A stretch of DNA of 42,575 bases from Cryomorphaceae bacterium (GCA_007695365.1 REDV01000045.1:1-42575); one strand, 5' to 3'; counted from the stretch's first letter, positions 33,713-42,575 are shown. Numbers and translations are program-made. The notes: generated from the sequence alone by a model not told the origin.

Positions 33713-34420
33713 ATGAAATACCGACGCGTTCTGTTGAAGCTAAGTGGTGAAGCCCTGATGGGAAACCAGCAATTTGGCATCGATCACAACCGACTGATGC
33801 AGTACGCCTACGATATTAAAGCTGCTTGCGATCAGGGTGTGGAATTGGCGCTCGTAGTGGGAGGAGGAAATATTTTCCGCGGTGTGCAGGCCGTAGAAGG
33901 AGGCATGGAACGCACCCAGGGAGACTACATGGGAATGCTCGCCACCATGATCAACAGCATGGCACTGCAGTCAGCCCTCGAGTCTATTAATGTGCAAACG
34001 CGTTTGATGTCGGCCATTAAAATGGAGCAAATCGCGGAATCATTCATCCGCCGCCGTGCCATTCGCCACCTTCAAAAAGGCCGTGTGGTAATTTTTGGCG
34101 CCGGTACTGGTAACCCCTATTTCACAACCGACTCTGCCGCTTCACTGCGCGCCATCGAAATCAATGCAGATGTAATTCTGAAAGGAACCCGGGTGGATGG
34201 GATCTACTCGGCAGACCCCGAAAAAGATGCCTCAGCGGTAAAATACGATACCGTTACCTTCGATGAGGTGTACTCTAAAGGTTTGAACGTGATGGACCTC
34301 ACCGCATTTACCCTTTGCAACGAAAACAAACTGCCCATCATCGTATTCGATATGAATGCTCCCGGAAATTTATCAAGGGTAATCACAGGTGAGCACGTTG
34401 GAACATTGGTAGAATTTTAA
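33713..34420 (+). CDS. pyrH: UMP kinase
   Basis: PyrH phosphorylates UMP to UDP and is an amino-acid-kinase-fold hexamer regulated by GTP and UTP. The 235 residues contain [42 protein letters not shown] and the ATP-binding [17 protein letters not shown] segment. The typical C terminus is [13 protein letters not shown]. frr follows after 10 bases. Confidence 0.97.
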   Translation: MKYRRVLLKLSGEALMGNQQFGIDHNRLMQYAYDIKAACDQGVELALVVGGGNIFRGVQAVEGGMERTQGDYMGMLATMINSMALQSALESINVQTRLMSAIKMEQIAESFIRRRAIRHLQKGRVVIFGAGTGNPYFTTDSAASLRAIEINADVILKGTRVDGIYSADPEKDASAVKYDTVTFDEVYSKGLNVMDLTAFTLCNENKLPIIVFDMNAPGNLSRVITGEHVGTLVEF

Positions 34421-34430
34421 TTTTGTAGCC

Positions 34431-34994
34431 ATGAACGAAGAACTCGACCTTATTTTCGACACCACGCGTGAGGCCATGCAGAAAGCCATTGACCACCTCA
34501 CTACAGAGTTGCAGAAGATCCGCGCCGGAAAGGCCAACCCTTCTATGCTCGACAGTGTATCGGTTGATTATTATGGAGCCACCACGCCGCTAAGTCAGGT
34601 GGCCAACATCAATACCCCGGACCCCAAAACCATTACGATACAGCCCTGGGAAAAAAGCATGCTCGATACCATTTCGAACGCCATACTCACTGCCAATCTG
34701 GGATTTGCTCCACAAAACAATGGAGAGATATTGATTATCAGTTTGCCACCAGTTACAGAAGAACGCCGCCGCGAATTGGTGAAAAAAGCGCGCGCCGAAG
34801 CTGAGCACGCCAAAGTGAGTATCCGCACGGCGCGTAAAGAGGCGAACGACGAAGTCAAGAAACTGCAAAAAGATGGCCTGTCAGAAGATGCGGTTCGTGG
34901 GGCAGAAGATGAAGTGCAGGAAATGACCAACTCTTTTTCCAACCGCTGCGACAGCATCGTAGACCGCAAGGAAGAGGATATCATGAAGGTGTAG
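34431..34994 (+). CDS. frr: ribosome recycling factor
   Basis: With EF-G, Frr splits post-termination ribosomes. The 187-residue product has the three-helix/beta domain layout. It contains LQKIRAGKANPSMLDSVSV, the hinge and domain II with YYGATTPLSQVANINTPD, then PPVTEERRRELVKKARAEAE and a C-terminal helix ending VDRKEEDIMKV. It forms a unit with pyrH. Confidence 0.97.
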   Translation: MNEELDLIFDTTREAMQKAIDHLTTELQKIRAGKANPSMLDSVSVDYYGATTPLSQVANINTPDPKTITIQPWEKSMLDTISNAILTANLGFAPQNNGEILIISLPPVTEERRRELVKKARAEAEHAKVSIRTARKEANDEVKKLQKDGLSEDAVRGAEDEVQEMTNSFSNRCDSIVDRKEEDIMKV

Positions 34995-35100
34995 CCCAAT
35001 ACGAATGGATTGGCAGATTGTATTGTTTGCAGCTTGAGACGAGAGCTCCTGAGAGTAATTTAGGGGATTTGTTCATCTGCCTCACACAATGAAAATGTTC

Positions 35101-35148
35101 ACCCCAGTGAATAAAAAGCTTTAAAAACCTTACCCCAGTGAATAAAAA
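35101..35148. repeat. pair of 17-bp direct repeats downstream of frr
   Basis: ACCCCAGTGAATAAAAA occurs at 35101-35117 and again at 35132-35148, 31 bases apart. A degenerate third form (GGGTGAGTAAAAC) starts near 35169. They lie in the gap between the convergent frr and radical SAM genes. No terminator hairpin was recognised here. Confidence 0.65.
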
Positions 35149-35189
35149 AGGGTCAAAAAAGGTTCGCGCGGGTGAGTAAAACGTAGCGT

Positions 35190-36218
35190 TTACGCCTCTG
35201 ACCACACCTTGGTGCCTTCGGTGCAATTGGTACAGATGTCAATTTCCGAGCGCGAGCGAAGCAGCTTTTGGCGAAAGTTTCGGTACACGGGGCCGCGCCA
35301 AACTTCTTTCATGGGGGTATTTTTCAAATCGCCCATGCGGTGCTTGGCGTCTTTATCGAAACAGCAGGGCACCACCAGCCCGTCCCAGGTCACTACGCAG
35401 CCCTGCCACATACGCCAGCACTGGTTGAGCAATTGATTTTTGATTCGGTATTTGCCGTTTTTGCCCTTGCGGTAGCGCGAGTATTTTTCATTGCTGGGAA
35501 TAAGTGAATTTCCGTTTTCGTAATCGTACACCTGGGCGGTTTTGAACACCACCTGGTCCACCCCAAGCTCTTCGCCTAGTTTCAGCACATCGTCTATCTG
35601 GTGCTCATTGGGCCTCACCACCAGAAATTGAAACACGACCAGTGGTTTGGAGGCATTGAGTTTCTTTCTCCACTTCAGAATGTTACGGGTGCCCTCCAAT
35701 ACTTTGTTGAGTTTGCCGTGAACACGATACGACTCATACACCTCCTGCGTAACGCCGTCAATCGATATGATGAGCCTGTCCAACCCCGACTCTATCGTTT
35801 TCTTCGCCATTTCATCGTTCAGAAAATGCGCGTTGGTGGACGTAGCAGTGTAGATGTTTCGCTCCGAGGCGTACTTCACCATGTCGAGAAACTTCGGGTT
35901 GATGTACGGCTCACCCTGAAAATAAAAGGTGAGGTATGAGAGGTGACCCTTGCTTTCGTTGATTACTTTTTCGAAAAACGGCTGCTTGAGGTTTCCCGTA
36001 TCGCGACTAAATTGGCGCAGTCCGCTTGGGCACTCGGGGCAGCCGAGGTTGCAGGCAGTGGTAGGCTCAATAGACATGCTCATGGGTAAGCCCCAGAGAA
36101 AAGGTTTGCCCGTATAGCGCGAAAGATGGTAGCTCACGAATAGTTTGGCGGCATTCCATGCCCGCGAGGGCGTTGTTTTGCGCAGAATATTCCAGGTATC
36201 GGAGCGAATGGCGGCCAT
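35190..36218 (-). CDS. radical SAM/SPASM domain protein
   Basis: The 342-residue protein has the radical SAM cluster motif CNLGCPEC (CxxxCxxC; Cys56, Cys60, Cys63) followed by FYFQGEPYINP, the SAM-contacting element. A C-terminal SPASM-like region has Cys residues in QCWRMWQGC, VVPCC and ICTNC for extra iron-sulfur clusters. By family it modifies a peptide, protein or cofactor by radical chemistry, but no precursor peptide gene is visible nearby, so the target is unknown. It follows the MscS gene by 18 bases and is probably last in the dnaG-mscS run. Confidence 0.87.
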   Translation of the reverse strand: MAAIRSDTWNILRKTTPSRAWNAAKLFVSYHLSRYTGKPFLWGLPMSMSIEPTTACNLGCPECPSGLRQFSRDTGNLKQPFFEKVINESKGHLSYLTFYFQGEPYINPKFLDMVKYASERNIYTATSTNAHFLNDEMAKKTIESGLDRLIISIDGVTQEVYESYRVHGKLNKVLEGTRNILKWRKKLNASKPLVVFQFLVVRPNEHQIDDVLKLGEELGVDQVVFKTAQVYDYENGNSLIPSNEKYSRYRKGKNGKYRIKNQLLNQCWRMWQGCVVTWDGLVVPCCFDKDAKHRMGDLKNTPMKEVWRGPVYRNFRQKLLRSRSEIDICTNCTEGTKVWSEA

Positions 36219-36236
36219 GTGGAGCCAAAGTTACGG

Positions 36237-37376
36237 CTATTGCTCCTGAAATGCACTTCCCGAACCAGATGCTTTGGTATCGTCTGATTTGATATGCAGA
36301 TCGCGCTGTGGATAGGGAATGCCTATTCCGGCCTCCCGGAAGCGTTTATCAATTTCAAATCGCAAATCGCTTTTTACAATTTCGATATTCCAGGTCTGGA
36401 TGGCCCAGAAAAACAACTCGAACTCGATGGCGTATTCTCCAAAGTTGGCAAAACGCACAATAACAGGTCTGATATTGCTTACCTCCGGGTGGCGCGTAGC
36501 CACGTCCTGCAGAATGTTTTTAACCATCATCGTGTCGCTTCCATAGGCAACCCGGGTTTCAACTTTAAACCTCGTAAGTTGACTACTGTGACTCCAGTTC
36601 GTAAGGTTATCGCGCGTAAGGGTTGAATTGGGGATGATGATAAAGTTACCGTCGCGGGTAACGACCTTCGATGTGCGAACATCAATACGTTCAACCCTGG
36701 CCACCAGTCCGTTGATTTCAATCACATCGCCCACTTTAAACGTGCCTTCAAACAGCAGAATAAACCCCGAAACAACATCGGCAAAGAGGTATTGCAGACC
36801 GATACCTACACCCACCAACAGGGCGGCCGAGGCCAGCACCAGCGATGATAAGTCAGCGCCGATAGACTCCACCGCCACGATAAATGCCACCGTGTAGATG
36901 AAGTAGGTACTCAGTTTAAAAATGGTGAATTCCTTGCCTTTGTCTATCCAATCGCGCTGTAGCAGGTTCTTCTTAATGACAATGCGAACCATGCGCGCGA
37001 TGAAACCGGCAACCACAAAAATGGCCACGATGATAAAGATGTTCCCTACAGAGAACTTGAATCGCGTTTCGCGGCTTTCAAAAAAGGTAAAGCTCATAAA
37101 GGCTTCTACCAATTCCCACAACCCCAGTCCGGCAAAGCTGAAGAATGCTGCGAGGATGATCAGCGTATAGGTGCCGTACTTGCGCATAAACCCGGCGCGC
37201 TCGTCGTCTATCCAGTCGTTGCGCCGGAAGAGATTGGTGACAAAACGCCGGTAAAAAATCACAGCCTTTCGCGTCAGAAAGATAATCAGCGCGATGAGAA
37301 TCAGCTTGAGCAGCGTGAAGTCGAAATCACCGGCTGTGAAAAGTGGGTAGGTAAATATGTCTTTTAACCAGTTCAT
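36237..37376 (-). CDS. MscS-family mechanosensitive channel
   Basis: The 379-residue membrane protein has about five helices in its first ~200 residues (for example LILIALIIFLTRKAVIFY and IIVAIFVVAGFIARMV). The MscS core comes next: pore helix ASAALLVGVGIGLQYLFADVV, then the beta domain LLFEGTFKVGDVIEINGLVARVERI and the conserved IIPNSTLTRDNLTNWS. It protects against hypo-osmotic shock by family. The ATG overlaps the dnaG stop by one base (TAATG), so the two are translationally linked. Confidence 0.93.
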   Translation of the reverse strand: MNWLKDIFTYPLFTAGDFDFTLLKLILIALIIFLTRKAVIFYRRFVTNLFRRNDWIDDERAGFMRKYGTYTLIILAAFFSFAGLGLWELVEAFMSFTFFESRETRFKFSVGNIFIIVAIFVVAGFIARMVRIVIKKNLLQRDWIDKGKEFTIFKLSTYFIYTVAFIVAVESIGADLSSLVLASAALLVGVGIGLQYLFADVVSGFILLFEGTFKVGDVIEINGLVARVERIDVRTSKVVTRDGNFIIIPNSTLTRDNLTNWSHSSQLTRFKVETRVAYGSDTMMVKNILQDVATRHPEVSNIRPVIVRFANFGEYAIEFELFFWAIQTWNIEIVKSDLRFEIDKRFREAGIGIPYPQRDLHIKSDDTKASGSGSAFQEQ

Positions 37377-39322
37377 TACAGAATGGTACTGCCAGAAAAC
37401 TCGGCGAGTTTCATTTTTACCGTATCGAGGCGTTTTTTGCGCTCAAGCAGTTGCATAATGTCGGTTTCGGGGGTGGCGTTTTTCATTTCCTCCTCGGTTT
37501 TGGTAATAAGCTGCATTACGCGCCTCAGTTTAAAGGTGTAAATACCGTCCATCACGGAATGCATCAGCCGCTTGTCTTCGGTTGTGGTGTAAATATGAAA
37601 GCGCTCTTCCCACATGGCACTCAACTCATAGGGTTGTGAAACCAGGTCCACAGCCAATTGGCTGATGTGAGGATCTTCGTGGCGCATAAACCAGTCGTTG
37701 GAGGGCAATTCTTCGCGTTCGCGGAATTCGCAGTACTCATTGAAAATGCGTTGGTAGCGAAAGTTTTCAAATTGCAGGCCGTCGGTTTCGAGTTCACCGA
37801 TAATCACATCGCACACAGGAAGGGTAACCTCTACTTTTTCAGCTTCTTCACCGCCCGGAAGTGGAACGTTGATTTCCTCGTTGCCATAGGTTAGTAAAAG
37901 TCGCATCAGCTCGCGTTCCTGCGGGGCGGTGCCGCTGGCCGGTGCAAGGGTTTGGCGCGGTGCTTTGGCCTCTGTCTCCGGAACCACATCTTCGCCCACT
38001 TGCAGTTTTTTGCGGGCATCCTTGCGGAGCAGTTTGTTCAGCTCGTTTTTGAGGGCGATTTCCTCAATATCGAGCCGTGTACTGCATGCCTGAATGTACA
38101 CCGACCGCGTAATGTGGTCGGGGATAAGCGCTATGCTCTGCACAATATCTTTTACCGCAGCTGCTTTTCGCAAGGGGTCATTCACCGCGTCCTGCATCAG
38201 CACCCCAGCTTTGAACACCACAAAATCCTGCGATTGGTGCTCGAAGTACTGCTTAATTTCCGTGTAGCTGCGCTCGCGCGAGAAAGAATCAGGGTCATGG
38301 CCGTCGGGCAGCAGCAGTACTTTTACATTCATTCCTTCGGCAAGGATGAGGTCAATACCGCGGAAAGAGGCTTTGATACCGGCCGAATCTCCGTCGAAAA
38401 GTATCGTAACGTTTGGCGTGTAGCGCCGGATTAGCCGCACCTGATCGGGGGTGAGTGCTGTGCCGGAAGAGGCCACCACATTGGTAATTCCAGCCTGGTT
38501 TAAGGCCGTTACATCGGTGTAGCCTTCCACCAGGTAACAATTGTCGGCTTTGGCTATTTCCGCACGCGCCTGAAAGATGCCGTAAAGCACCTTGCTTTTG
38601 TGGTAAATCTCGCTTTCGGGCGAGTTAAAGTACTTGGCAACTTTGCTGTCGCGCTGCATGGTACGCGCACCGAAACCCAGCACACGACCGCTGATACTCT
38701 GAATCGGGAAAATGATACGTCCCTTGAAAAAATCGAAAGGTTGGTCGTTTCGCTGCCGGGTCAGTCCCAGTTTTTCGAGGTACTCCAGCCGGTAGCCTTT
38801 GGCAAGCGCGGCCTTGCTGAATGCATCGCCTGCGGAAGGGCAGTAACCGAGGTTGAATTTCTCGATGGTTTTGCCGTCGAACCCTCTCTCCTTGAGGTAG
38901 CTGAGGCCAATGCTTTTGCCTTCGTCGGTGTGGTGAAGCTGGTCCGTGAAAAACTCCTGGGCAAAGGTGTTAATCAGCATCAGGCTCTCGCGCTCGTTGG
39001 CGGCAGCCTGATCCTCTGCGCTCATTTCCTCGGCTTCGGGAATTTCAATGCCATACTTTTTGGCGAGATAGCGCAATGCCTCGGGAAAGCTGAGGCTTTC
39101 ATGCTCCATCAGGAAGGTTACCGCGTTGCCGCCCTTGCCCGAGCTGAAATCTTTCCAGATGTTTTTGGAAGGAGATACCACAAACGAGGGCGTGCGCTCA
39201 TTGTTGAACGGACTAAGGCCTTTGTAATTGGCCCCGGTTTTTTTTAATGATACAAATTCACCGATAACCTCCTCAACACGAGCGGCATCAAAAATTCGGT
39301 CAACAATTTCGCGTGGAATCAA
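37376..39322 (-). CDS. dnaG: DNA primase, without zinc-binding cysteines
   Basis: DnaG makes RNA primers at the fork. The 648 residues include the N-terminal CHC2-type domain, the RNA polymerase/TOPRIM core (EGYTDVTALNQAG near residue 270, FDGDSAG near 320) and a C-terminal helicase-binding part. The expected zinc ligands are replaced: CPFH is SPFN (residues 37-40) and the second Cys pair reads DFSS (58-61), while the surrounding TPSF and GKGGNAVTF are kept. From memory this loss is shared by other Bacteroidota. The gene heads a minus-strand run with the MscS gene. Confidence 0.96.
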   Translation of the reverse strand: MIPREIVDRIFDAARVEEVIGEFVSLKKTGANYKGLSPFNNERTPSFVVSPSKNIWKDFSSGKGGNAVTFLMEHESLSFPEALRYLAKKYGIEIPEAEEMSAEDQAAANERESLMLINTFAQEFFTDQLHHTDEGKSIGLSYLKERGFDGKTIEKFNLGYCPSAGDAFSKAALAKGYRLEYLEKLGLTRQRNDQPFDFFKGRIIFPIQSISGRVLGFGARTMQRDSKVAKYFNSPESEIYHKSKVLYGIFQARAEIAKADNCYLVEGYTDVTALNQAGITNVVASSGTALTPDQVRLIRRYTPNVTILFDGDSAGIKASFRGIDLILAEGMNVKVLLLPDGHDPDSFSRERSYTEIKQYFEHQSQDFVVFKAGVLMQDAVNDPLRKAAAVKDIVQSIALIPDHITRSVYIQACSTRLDIEEIALKNELNKLLRKDARKKLQVGEDVVPETEAKAPRQTLAPASGTAPQERELMRLLLTYGNEEINVPLPGGEEAEKVEVTLPVCDVIIGELETDGLQFENFRYQRIFNEYCEFREREELPSNDWFMRHEDPHISQLAVDLVSQPYELSAMWEERFHIYTTTEDKRLMHSVMDGIYTFKLRRVMQLITKTEEEMKNATPETDIMQLLERKKRLDTVKMKLAEFSGSTIL

Positions 39323-39478
39323 GAGGGTGCACTTTGTTGCCCGAAGGTAATCAAATTTGCTTGCTTACTTCGGGCCTGCTGAAAAAATCAGACGTGCGTT
39401 TGCTCTTTGTTAGCGCGTTTGCAACCCAAGTTAAGGTTTGGGTATTTGAAGGATGGATTTAAAGCAGCTCGTGCCGGC

Positions 39479-39919
39479 TTACTTCTCTTTTTTGTCTTGA
39501 AGTTTGGGAGTGAGATCTTCGTTTTTCTCGAGGTAGCCTTCTTCGTTGTAAAACTGCCAGATTCCCGTTTTGTAGTCGTTGTAGTATTGACCCGAGTAGC
39601 GCATAATTCCGCTCTCGTAATACGAGCGTGTGGTGCCGTCTTTAATGCCGTTGCGAAAGGTGGTTTCGCTCCATTTGAGGCCGTTTTGATAATAGGAGGT
39701 CCACATTCCGTGTCGTTCGCCGTTTACGAGTCGGCCCTCCAGTTGCAGGCTGCCGTCTTCGTAGTATTCGCGGTGCATTTGCCCCTCTTCTTTGCTTTTT
39801 TCCGGCGCTTTTCCGGCGGCGGTTCGGGGTTCTGGACTTGCTTTTTCTTCAGGGGAGTTGGCAGGGCTGCATGCTGTGGTCAACAGCAATAACAACACAT
39901 ACAAGATGCTTCGCTTCAT
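39479..39919 (-). CDS. MORN-repeat lipoprotein
   Basis: The 146-residue protein has a lipoprotein signal (ILYVLLLLLTTACSPAN, Cys17). A Glu/Lys/Pro-rich linker follows, then four to five MORN-like repeats of about 22 residues (YYEDGSLQLEGRLVNGERHG, YYQNGLKWSETTFRNGIKDG, YYESGIMRYSGQYYNDYKTG, FYNEEGYLEKNE). Such repeats occur in exported proteins of this phylum, often called toxin-antitoxin YwqK family antitoxins, without proof of that role. It follows the polyprenyl synthase by 6 bases, so it is cotranscribed. Confidence 0.85.
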   Translation of the reverse strand: MKRSILYVLLLLLTTACSPANSPEEKASPEPRTAAGKAPEKSKEEGQMHREYYEDGSLQLEGRLVNGERHGMWTSYYQNGLKWSETTFRNGIKDGTTRSYYESGIMRYSGQYYNDYKTGIWQFYNEEGYLEKNEDLTPKLQDKKEK

Positions 39920-39925
39920 GTTACT

Positions 39926-40900
39926 TTACTGTTTTCTTTCAATGGAGAATGCTACAAGTGATTCGAGCGCTGAACGCGCGGGCGAAGGTTCAAAGGTATG
40001 CAATATCTCTAACGCCTGGTCTTTGTAGCGGTGCATGGCTTCAACGGCTCGTTTGATTCCATCGGTCTGCTGTACGTAGTTCACCACTTCTTTCACTTTT
40101 TCGGGATTCTGGTGGTGGTGACGTACGGTTTTCACGAGCCAGCGTCGGTCTTTTTTGGGTGCCGTGCTGATGGCGTGAATGAGTGGCAGGGTTATTTTGC
40201 GCTCTTTGATATCAATGCCGGTGGGTTTTCCGATGCCGCTGCCGTCGCCGTAATCAAACAAGTCGTCTTTAATTTGAAAAGCAATTCCCACCGCGCTTCC
40301 AAACTGCCGGAGTTGTTCCGTTTGCTCGTTTGAGGCTTTGGCAGAAATCGCTCCGGCCTGACAGCAGGCTGCAATCAGCGTGGCCGTTTTATAGTCAATG
40401 ATGCGGAAATAGGTGGCTTCGTCAATATCCATTTTCCGCGCTTTTTCCATCTGAAGCAGCTCACCTTCGCTCATTTTCTGTACCGCTTCCGATACCACCT
40501 GCAGCAGGGCAAACTCTTTGTGTTGAGTAGCCAGTTGCAGTCCGCGGCTCAATAGGTAATCGCCTACCAAAACGGCAATTTTGTTTTTCCAGAGGGCATT
40601 GAGCGAGAAAAATCCGCGACGCAGATTGGAGTCGTCCACCACATCATCATGCACCAGCGTGGCTGTATGCAGCAGTTCAATGAGTGCGGCCGCGCGATAG
40701 GTAGAGTCGTTGGTTTCTCCAAACAATCTAGCCGTAAGGAATACAAACATGGGCCTGATTTGCTTGCCTTTTCGCTTTACGATGTAGTGAATCACATTGT
40801 TGAGCAGGGGTACATCCGTTTTGAGCGAGGCGCGAAATCGCTGTTCAAATTCGCCCAGTTCCTTTTGGATGGGCTCTTTTATGTGTTTGATGTCCTTCAA
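39926..40900 (-). CDS. trans-polyprenyl diphosphate synthase
   Basis: The enzyme extends allylic diphosphates with isopentenyl diphosphate, for menaquinone side chains or related lipids. The 324-residue protein has the first Asp-rich motif LVHDDVVDDSNLRRG and the second KDDLFDYGDGSGIGKPTGID, with GKQIRPMFVFL before the first. The size of the residue ahead of the first Asp motif suggests a medium-to-long chain, but chain length is not decided. Its ATG overlaps the stop of the upstream gene (ATGA). Confidence 0.92.
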   Translation of the reverse strand: MKDIKHIKEPIQKELGEFEQRFRASLKTDVPLLNNVIHYIVKRKGKQIRPMFVFLTARLFGETNDSTYRAAALIELLHTATLVHDDVVDDSNLRRGFFSLNALWKNKIAVLVGDYLLSRGLQLATQHKEFALLQVVSEAVQKMSEGELLQMEKARKMDIDEATYFRIIDYKTATLIAACCQAGAISAKASNEQTEQLRQFGSAVGIAFQIKDDLFDYGDGSGIGKPTGIDIKERKITLPLIHAISTAPKKDRRWLVKTVRHHHQNPEKVKEVVNYVQQTDGIKRAVEAMHRYKDQALEILHTFEPSPARSALESLVAFSIERKQ

Positions 40901-42447
40901 TTCTCCGGGTAGAAAATCTCGCCAAATTTATCCTTTCCGCTGCTTTCACCATAAATGATTTGACGGGCGTTTTGGTGCTCCGAGCTAAAATCGGGCCTCA
41001 GAATGGCGTCAAAGTCACCACTGCTAAAGAGGGCTTCTGTGGTCATTTTTCCTTTGCGGTCTATAGTAGCAATAACCGCAGCGGCACGAGTGTAGTTGCT
41101 CAGTGTTCGCACCTGCCCGGGTTGCCGCACCATGTTGGCGTTCGCCGGATGGTCGTTGAACACGATGTATGTTTTGTCGGCGTACTGATTTACAGCAATG
41201 GAGCCGTACAAACTTGGGTCGTTGGCCGAAATCTGTGATTTTGGAAGCACGCGCGCCCATTCCAGCAAGCCCTCGGGTGAAAGGCTTGTGACAAGAACAT
41301 CGTCGTAGTGGTAGTTGTAAGTAATGAGCCGCTGCCCTGTGTATGGGTCAAAGAATGATGAGGTTGTAACGTAGTCTTTTTCGGCAATAAGTACAATGCT
41401 TTCATCCGGTCGAACGAGCATATGCTTCATCTCAAATGAGGCCAATCCACCGTAAAGAAGCTCGTCGTTGGATGTAACCGCAATCATCACGTCGCGCGGC
41501 AGGGGTTCAAAGCCGTGGTTTACCACATCACCTGAACGTATGTTGAATCTCACCAGAAAAGTACCGGCGATATTTCCCTGCGATGAGCCTGAATAGAAGC
41601 CCGCGGCTACAAGCGTTGAGTCGTTGGTGAGCGAGAAGCGGGCAGAGTGAATCCACTTGCTGTCCAGGTTGATTTCAAATTCGGTGAGCCTGCGGTCTAA
41701 ATGGCTGTACTGTATGAGGGTGTATTTCTTGTTGGCACCGGCTTCCGCACCGCGCATAGCACCCCTCCCGTGGTGGCGGCAAACCATGTACACGTTTTGC
41801 TGATTATCGGCAATAGCCGTTACCACCTCAAAATCTTCGTCGGGATATGGCATGCGAAACATTCTTTGCCACAATGGGTTGAGTGAGGCGTCGAAGAGTT
41901 TCACCGAGAAGCTGGTATTCTGATAACGCCTGAAAGGCGTGTTGTGAAAAGCCATCAAATAGCTGCTGTCTGGCGAGAGGCGAAAGGCAAAATGACCTGC
42001 GTTTTTGTGATTGGTTACGTCTTCAATCTTATCTACCGGAACCATGGCTTTGATATAATTGCCCTGTTTGTCGAGCAATGAAGCAAAGGCTAGGTGCTGG
42101 TTGTTTTCCAGATCCAGAAACGAGGTGAAAAGCAGAAAGTGATGGTTGAGAAGAAAAACTCGCTCGAACTGAGTGGCCCTTTTTCCCAATACAGGCAGGT
42201 CAATGTGGAGGGTTTGTTGGCGATTATAGTCGTTTAAACTGTAGGCGTCAATGCGAATGTAGCTGTCGTGATGGCGGTTGAGGCGGTACACGTAAAACCC
42301 GCTTGTGTCGCGGCCAATCAGCCCGGAGGCTTTGATCTTGGCAGCGTCTTTATCCTCGCCCCATTTTACTTCTACGCGCTGCGCTATAAGATTGCCGAAG
42401 ATTATCAGGCAGAAGAATGGAACAGACAGAATGATTCGCACGGTCAT
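40897..42447 (-). CDS. large exported protein of unknown function
   Basis: With the ATG at 42447 (MTVRIILSVPFFCLIIFGNL) the product is 516 residues with a signal peptide ending near LIAQ-RVE. The frame is open 27 codons further upstream, but that extension is unlike a signal peptide. The body is repetitive beta-rich sequence (AFRLSPDSSYLMAF, VVTAIADNQQNVYMVCRH, IVLIAEKDYVT, TYIVFNDHPAN). This suggests a propeller-like fold, although I do not recognise a named family. It overlaps the polyprenyl synthase gene by 4 bases. Confidence 0.75.
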   Translation of the reverse strand: MTVRIILSVPFFCLIIFGNLIAQRVEVKWGEDKDAAKIKASGLIGRDTSGFYVYRLNRHHDSYIRIDAYSLNDYNRQQTLHIDLPVLGKRATQFERVFLLNHHFLLFTSFLDLENNQHLAFASLLDKQGNYIKAMVPVDKIEDVTNHKNAGHFAFRLSPDSSYLMAFHNTPFRRYQNTSFSVKLFDASLNPLWQRMFRMPYPDEDFEVVTAIADNQQNVYMVCRHHGRGAMRGAEAGANKKYTLIQYSHLDRRLTEFEINLDSKWIHSARFSLTNDSTLVAAGFYSGSSQGNIAGTFLVRFNIRSGDVVNHGFEPLPRDVMIAVTSNDELLYGGLASFEMKHMLVRPDESIVLIAEKDYVTTSSFFDPYTGQRLITYNYHYDDVLVTSLSPEGLLEWARVLPKSQISANDPSLYGSIAVNQYADKTYIVFNDHPANANMVRQPGQVRTLSNYTRAAAVIATIDRKGKMTTEALFSSGDFDAILRPDFSSEHQNARQIIYGESSGKDKFGEIFYPEN

Positions 42448-42508
42448 GAGAAATACAACTAAATTCGCGGAGCAAAGTTGATTTGCACACACGAAATTAC
42501 CGATTATC

Positions 42509-42575
42509 ATGCCAACGCGTTGTTTCACCGCTTTTTTTGTATTGCTCAGTTTTGTGCTGAGTGGGCAGGTGCCCG
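42509..42575 (+). CDS. start of a secreted-protein gene, cut by the window edge
   Basis: An ATG at 42509 opens a frame reading MPTRCFTAFFVLLSFVLSGQ, a clear signal peptide, then VP at the edge. It is divergent from the gene at 40897-42447. TAAATTCG (42460-42467) is a weak match to the -7 consensus. The product cannot be named from 22 residues. Confidence 0.6.
   Translation, partial: MPTRCFTAFFVLLSFVLSGQVP

Noticed and set aside
35190-36218. RiPP maturation locus based on the SPASM protein
   Set aside because: No small precursor peptide, transporter or protease gene lies nearby; its neighbours are mscS and dnaG.
39479-39919. Toxin-antitoxin system around the MORN-repeat protein
   Set aside because: The YwqK-type antitoxin label is often given to such repeats, but no toxin gene is adjacent and the protein is a lipoprotein in a polyprenyl synthase operon.
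1-42575. CRISPR array, prophage, insertion sequence or defence island
   Set aside because: No spaced repeats, transposase, integrase, phage structural or restriction/nuclease genes were seen. The only repeats are the two-copy ones listed.

Overview
The window is about 42.6 kb of chromosome from a member of the Bacteroidota, most likely a Flavobacteriales relative of moderate GC content. Several independent signs agree: type IX secretion (T9SS) C-terminal sorting domains on two proteins; PorT; a TamL-type lipoprotein BamA/TamA homologue; a short (289 aa) primary sigma factor; a DnaG without zinc ligands; a tmRNA whose tag reads GENNYALAA and whose 3' CCA is not encoded; and promoters with the Bacteroidota -7 element TAnnTTTG. 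Most of the window is housekeeping, and I see no CRISPR array, prophage, insertion sequence or defence island.

Layout. At 1-1616 is the 3' part of a secreted T9SS protein and its terminator. At 1617-2162 is a gene-free stretch with a 104-bp direct duplication, hairpins and terminators. At 2163-2561 is ssrA (minus), divergent from a saccharopine/alanine dehydrogenase-like gene. From 3882 to 12764 is a minus-strand housekeeping block: rpe, rpoD, pnp, rpsO, accD, class I aldolase and tamL. A SpoU methyltransferase (plus) starts back to back with tamL. From 13493 to 20082 is a minus-strand cluster: FAD oxidoreductase, porT, menG/ubiE, heptose-kinase-like rfaE1 and two class I aminotransferases.

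From 20314 to 23187 is the most irregular part: a T9SS protein, an apparently broken plus-strand ORF, a lipoprotein whose frame runs through a terminator hairpin, and an SDR enzyme. Then come rpoN with a PAP2-like membrane protein, a Crp/Fnr regulator and a pirin (plus). A frameshifted GT39-like membrane glycosyltransferase is on minus. From 29010 to 34994 is a plus-strand protein-synthesis block: gatC, rbfA, FtsX/LolC-like permease, rplM-rpsI, rpsB-tsf, pyrH-frr. From 35190 to 42447 is a minus-strand block: radical SAM/SPASM protein, MscS channel, dnaG, MORN-repeat lipoprotein, polyprenyl synthase and a large exported protein of unknown function. A new secreted-protein gene begins at the right edge.

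How the genes work together. The gene set covers translation and its quality control (ribosomal proteins, Tsf, Frr, RbfA, GatC, tmRNA), transcription (RpoD, RpoN), RNA decay (Pnp), replication priming (DnaG) and envelope biogenesis (TamL, PorT, the LolC-like permease, heptose kinase, polyprenyl synthase). The two T9SS cargo proteins would use the apparatus PorT belongs to. I did not find a convincing undescribed multi-gene system. The observations most worth following are the duplicated terminator/anti-SD-like element beside ssrA, the lipoprotein frame crossing a terminator, the broken ORF at 21325-21708 and the glycosyltransferase frameshift.
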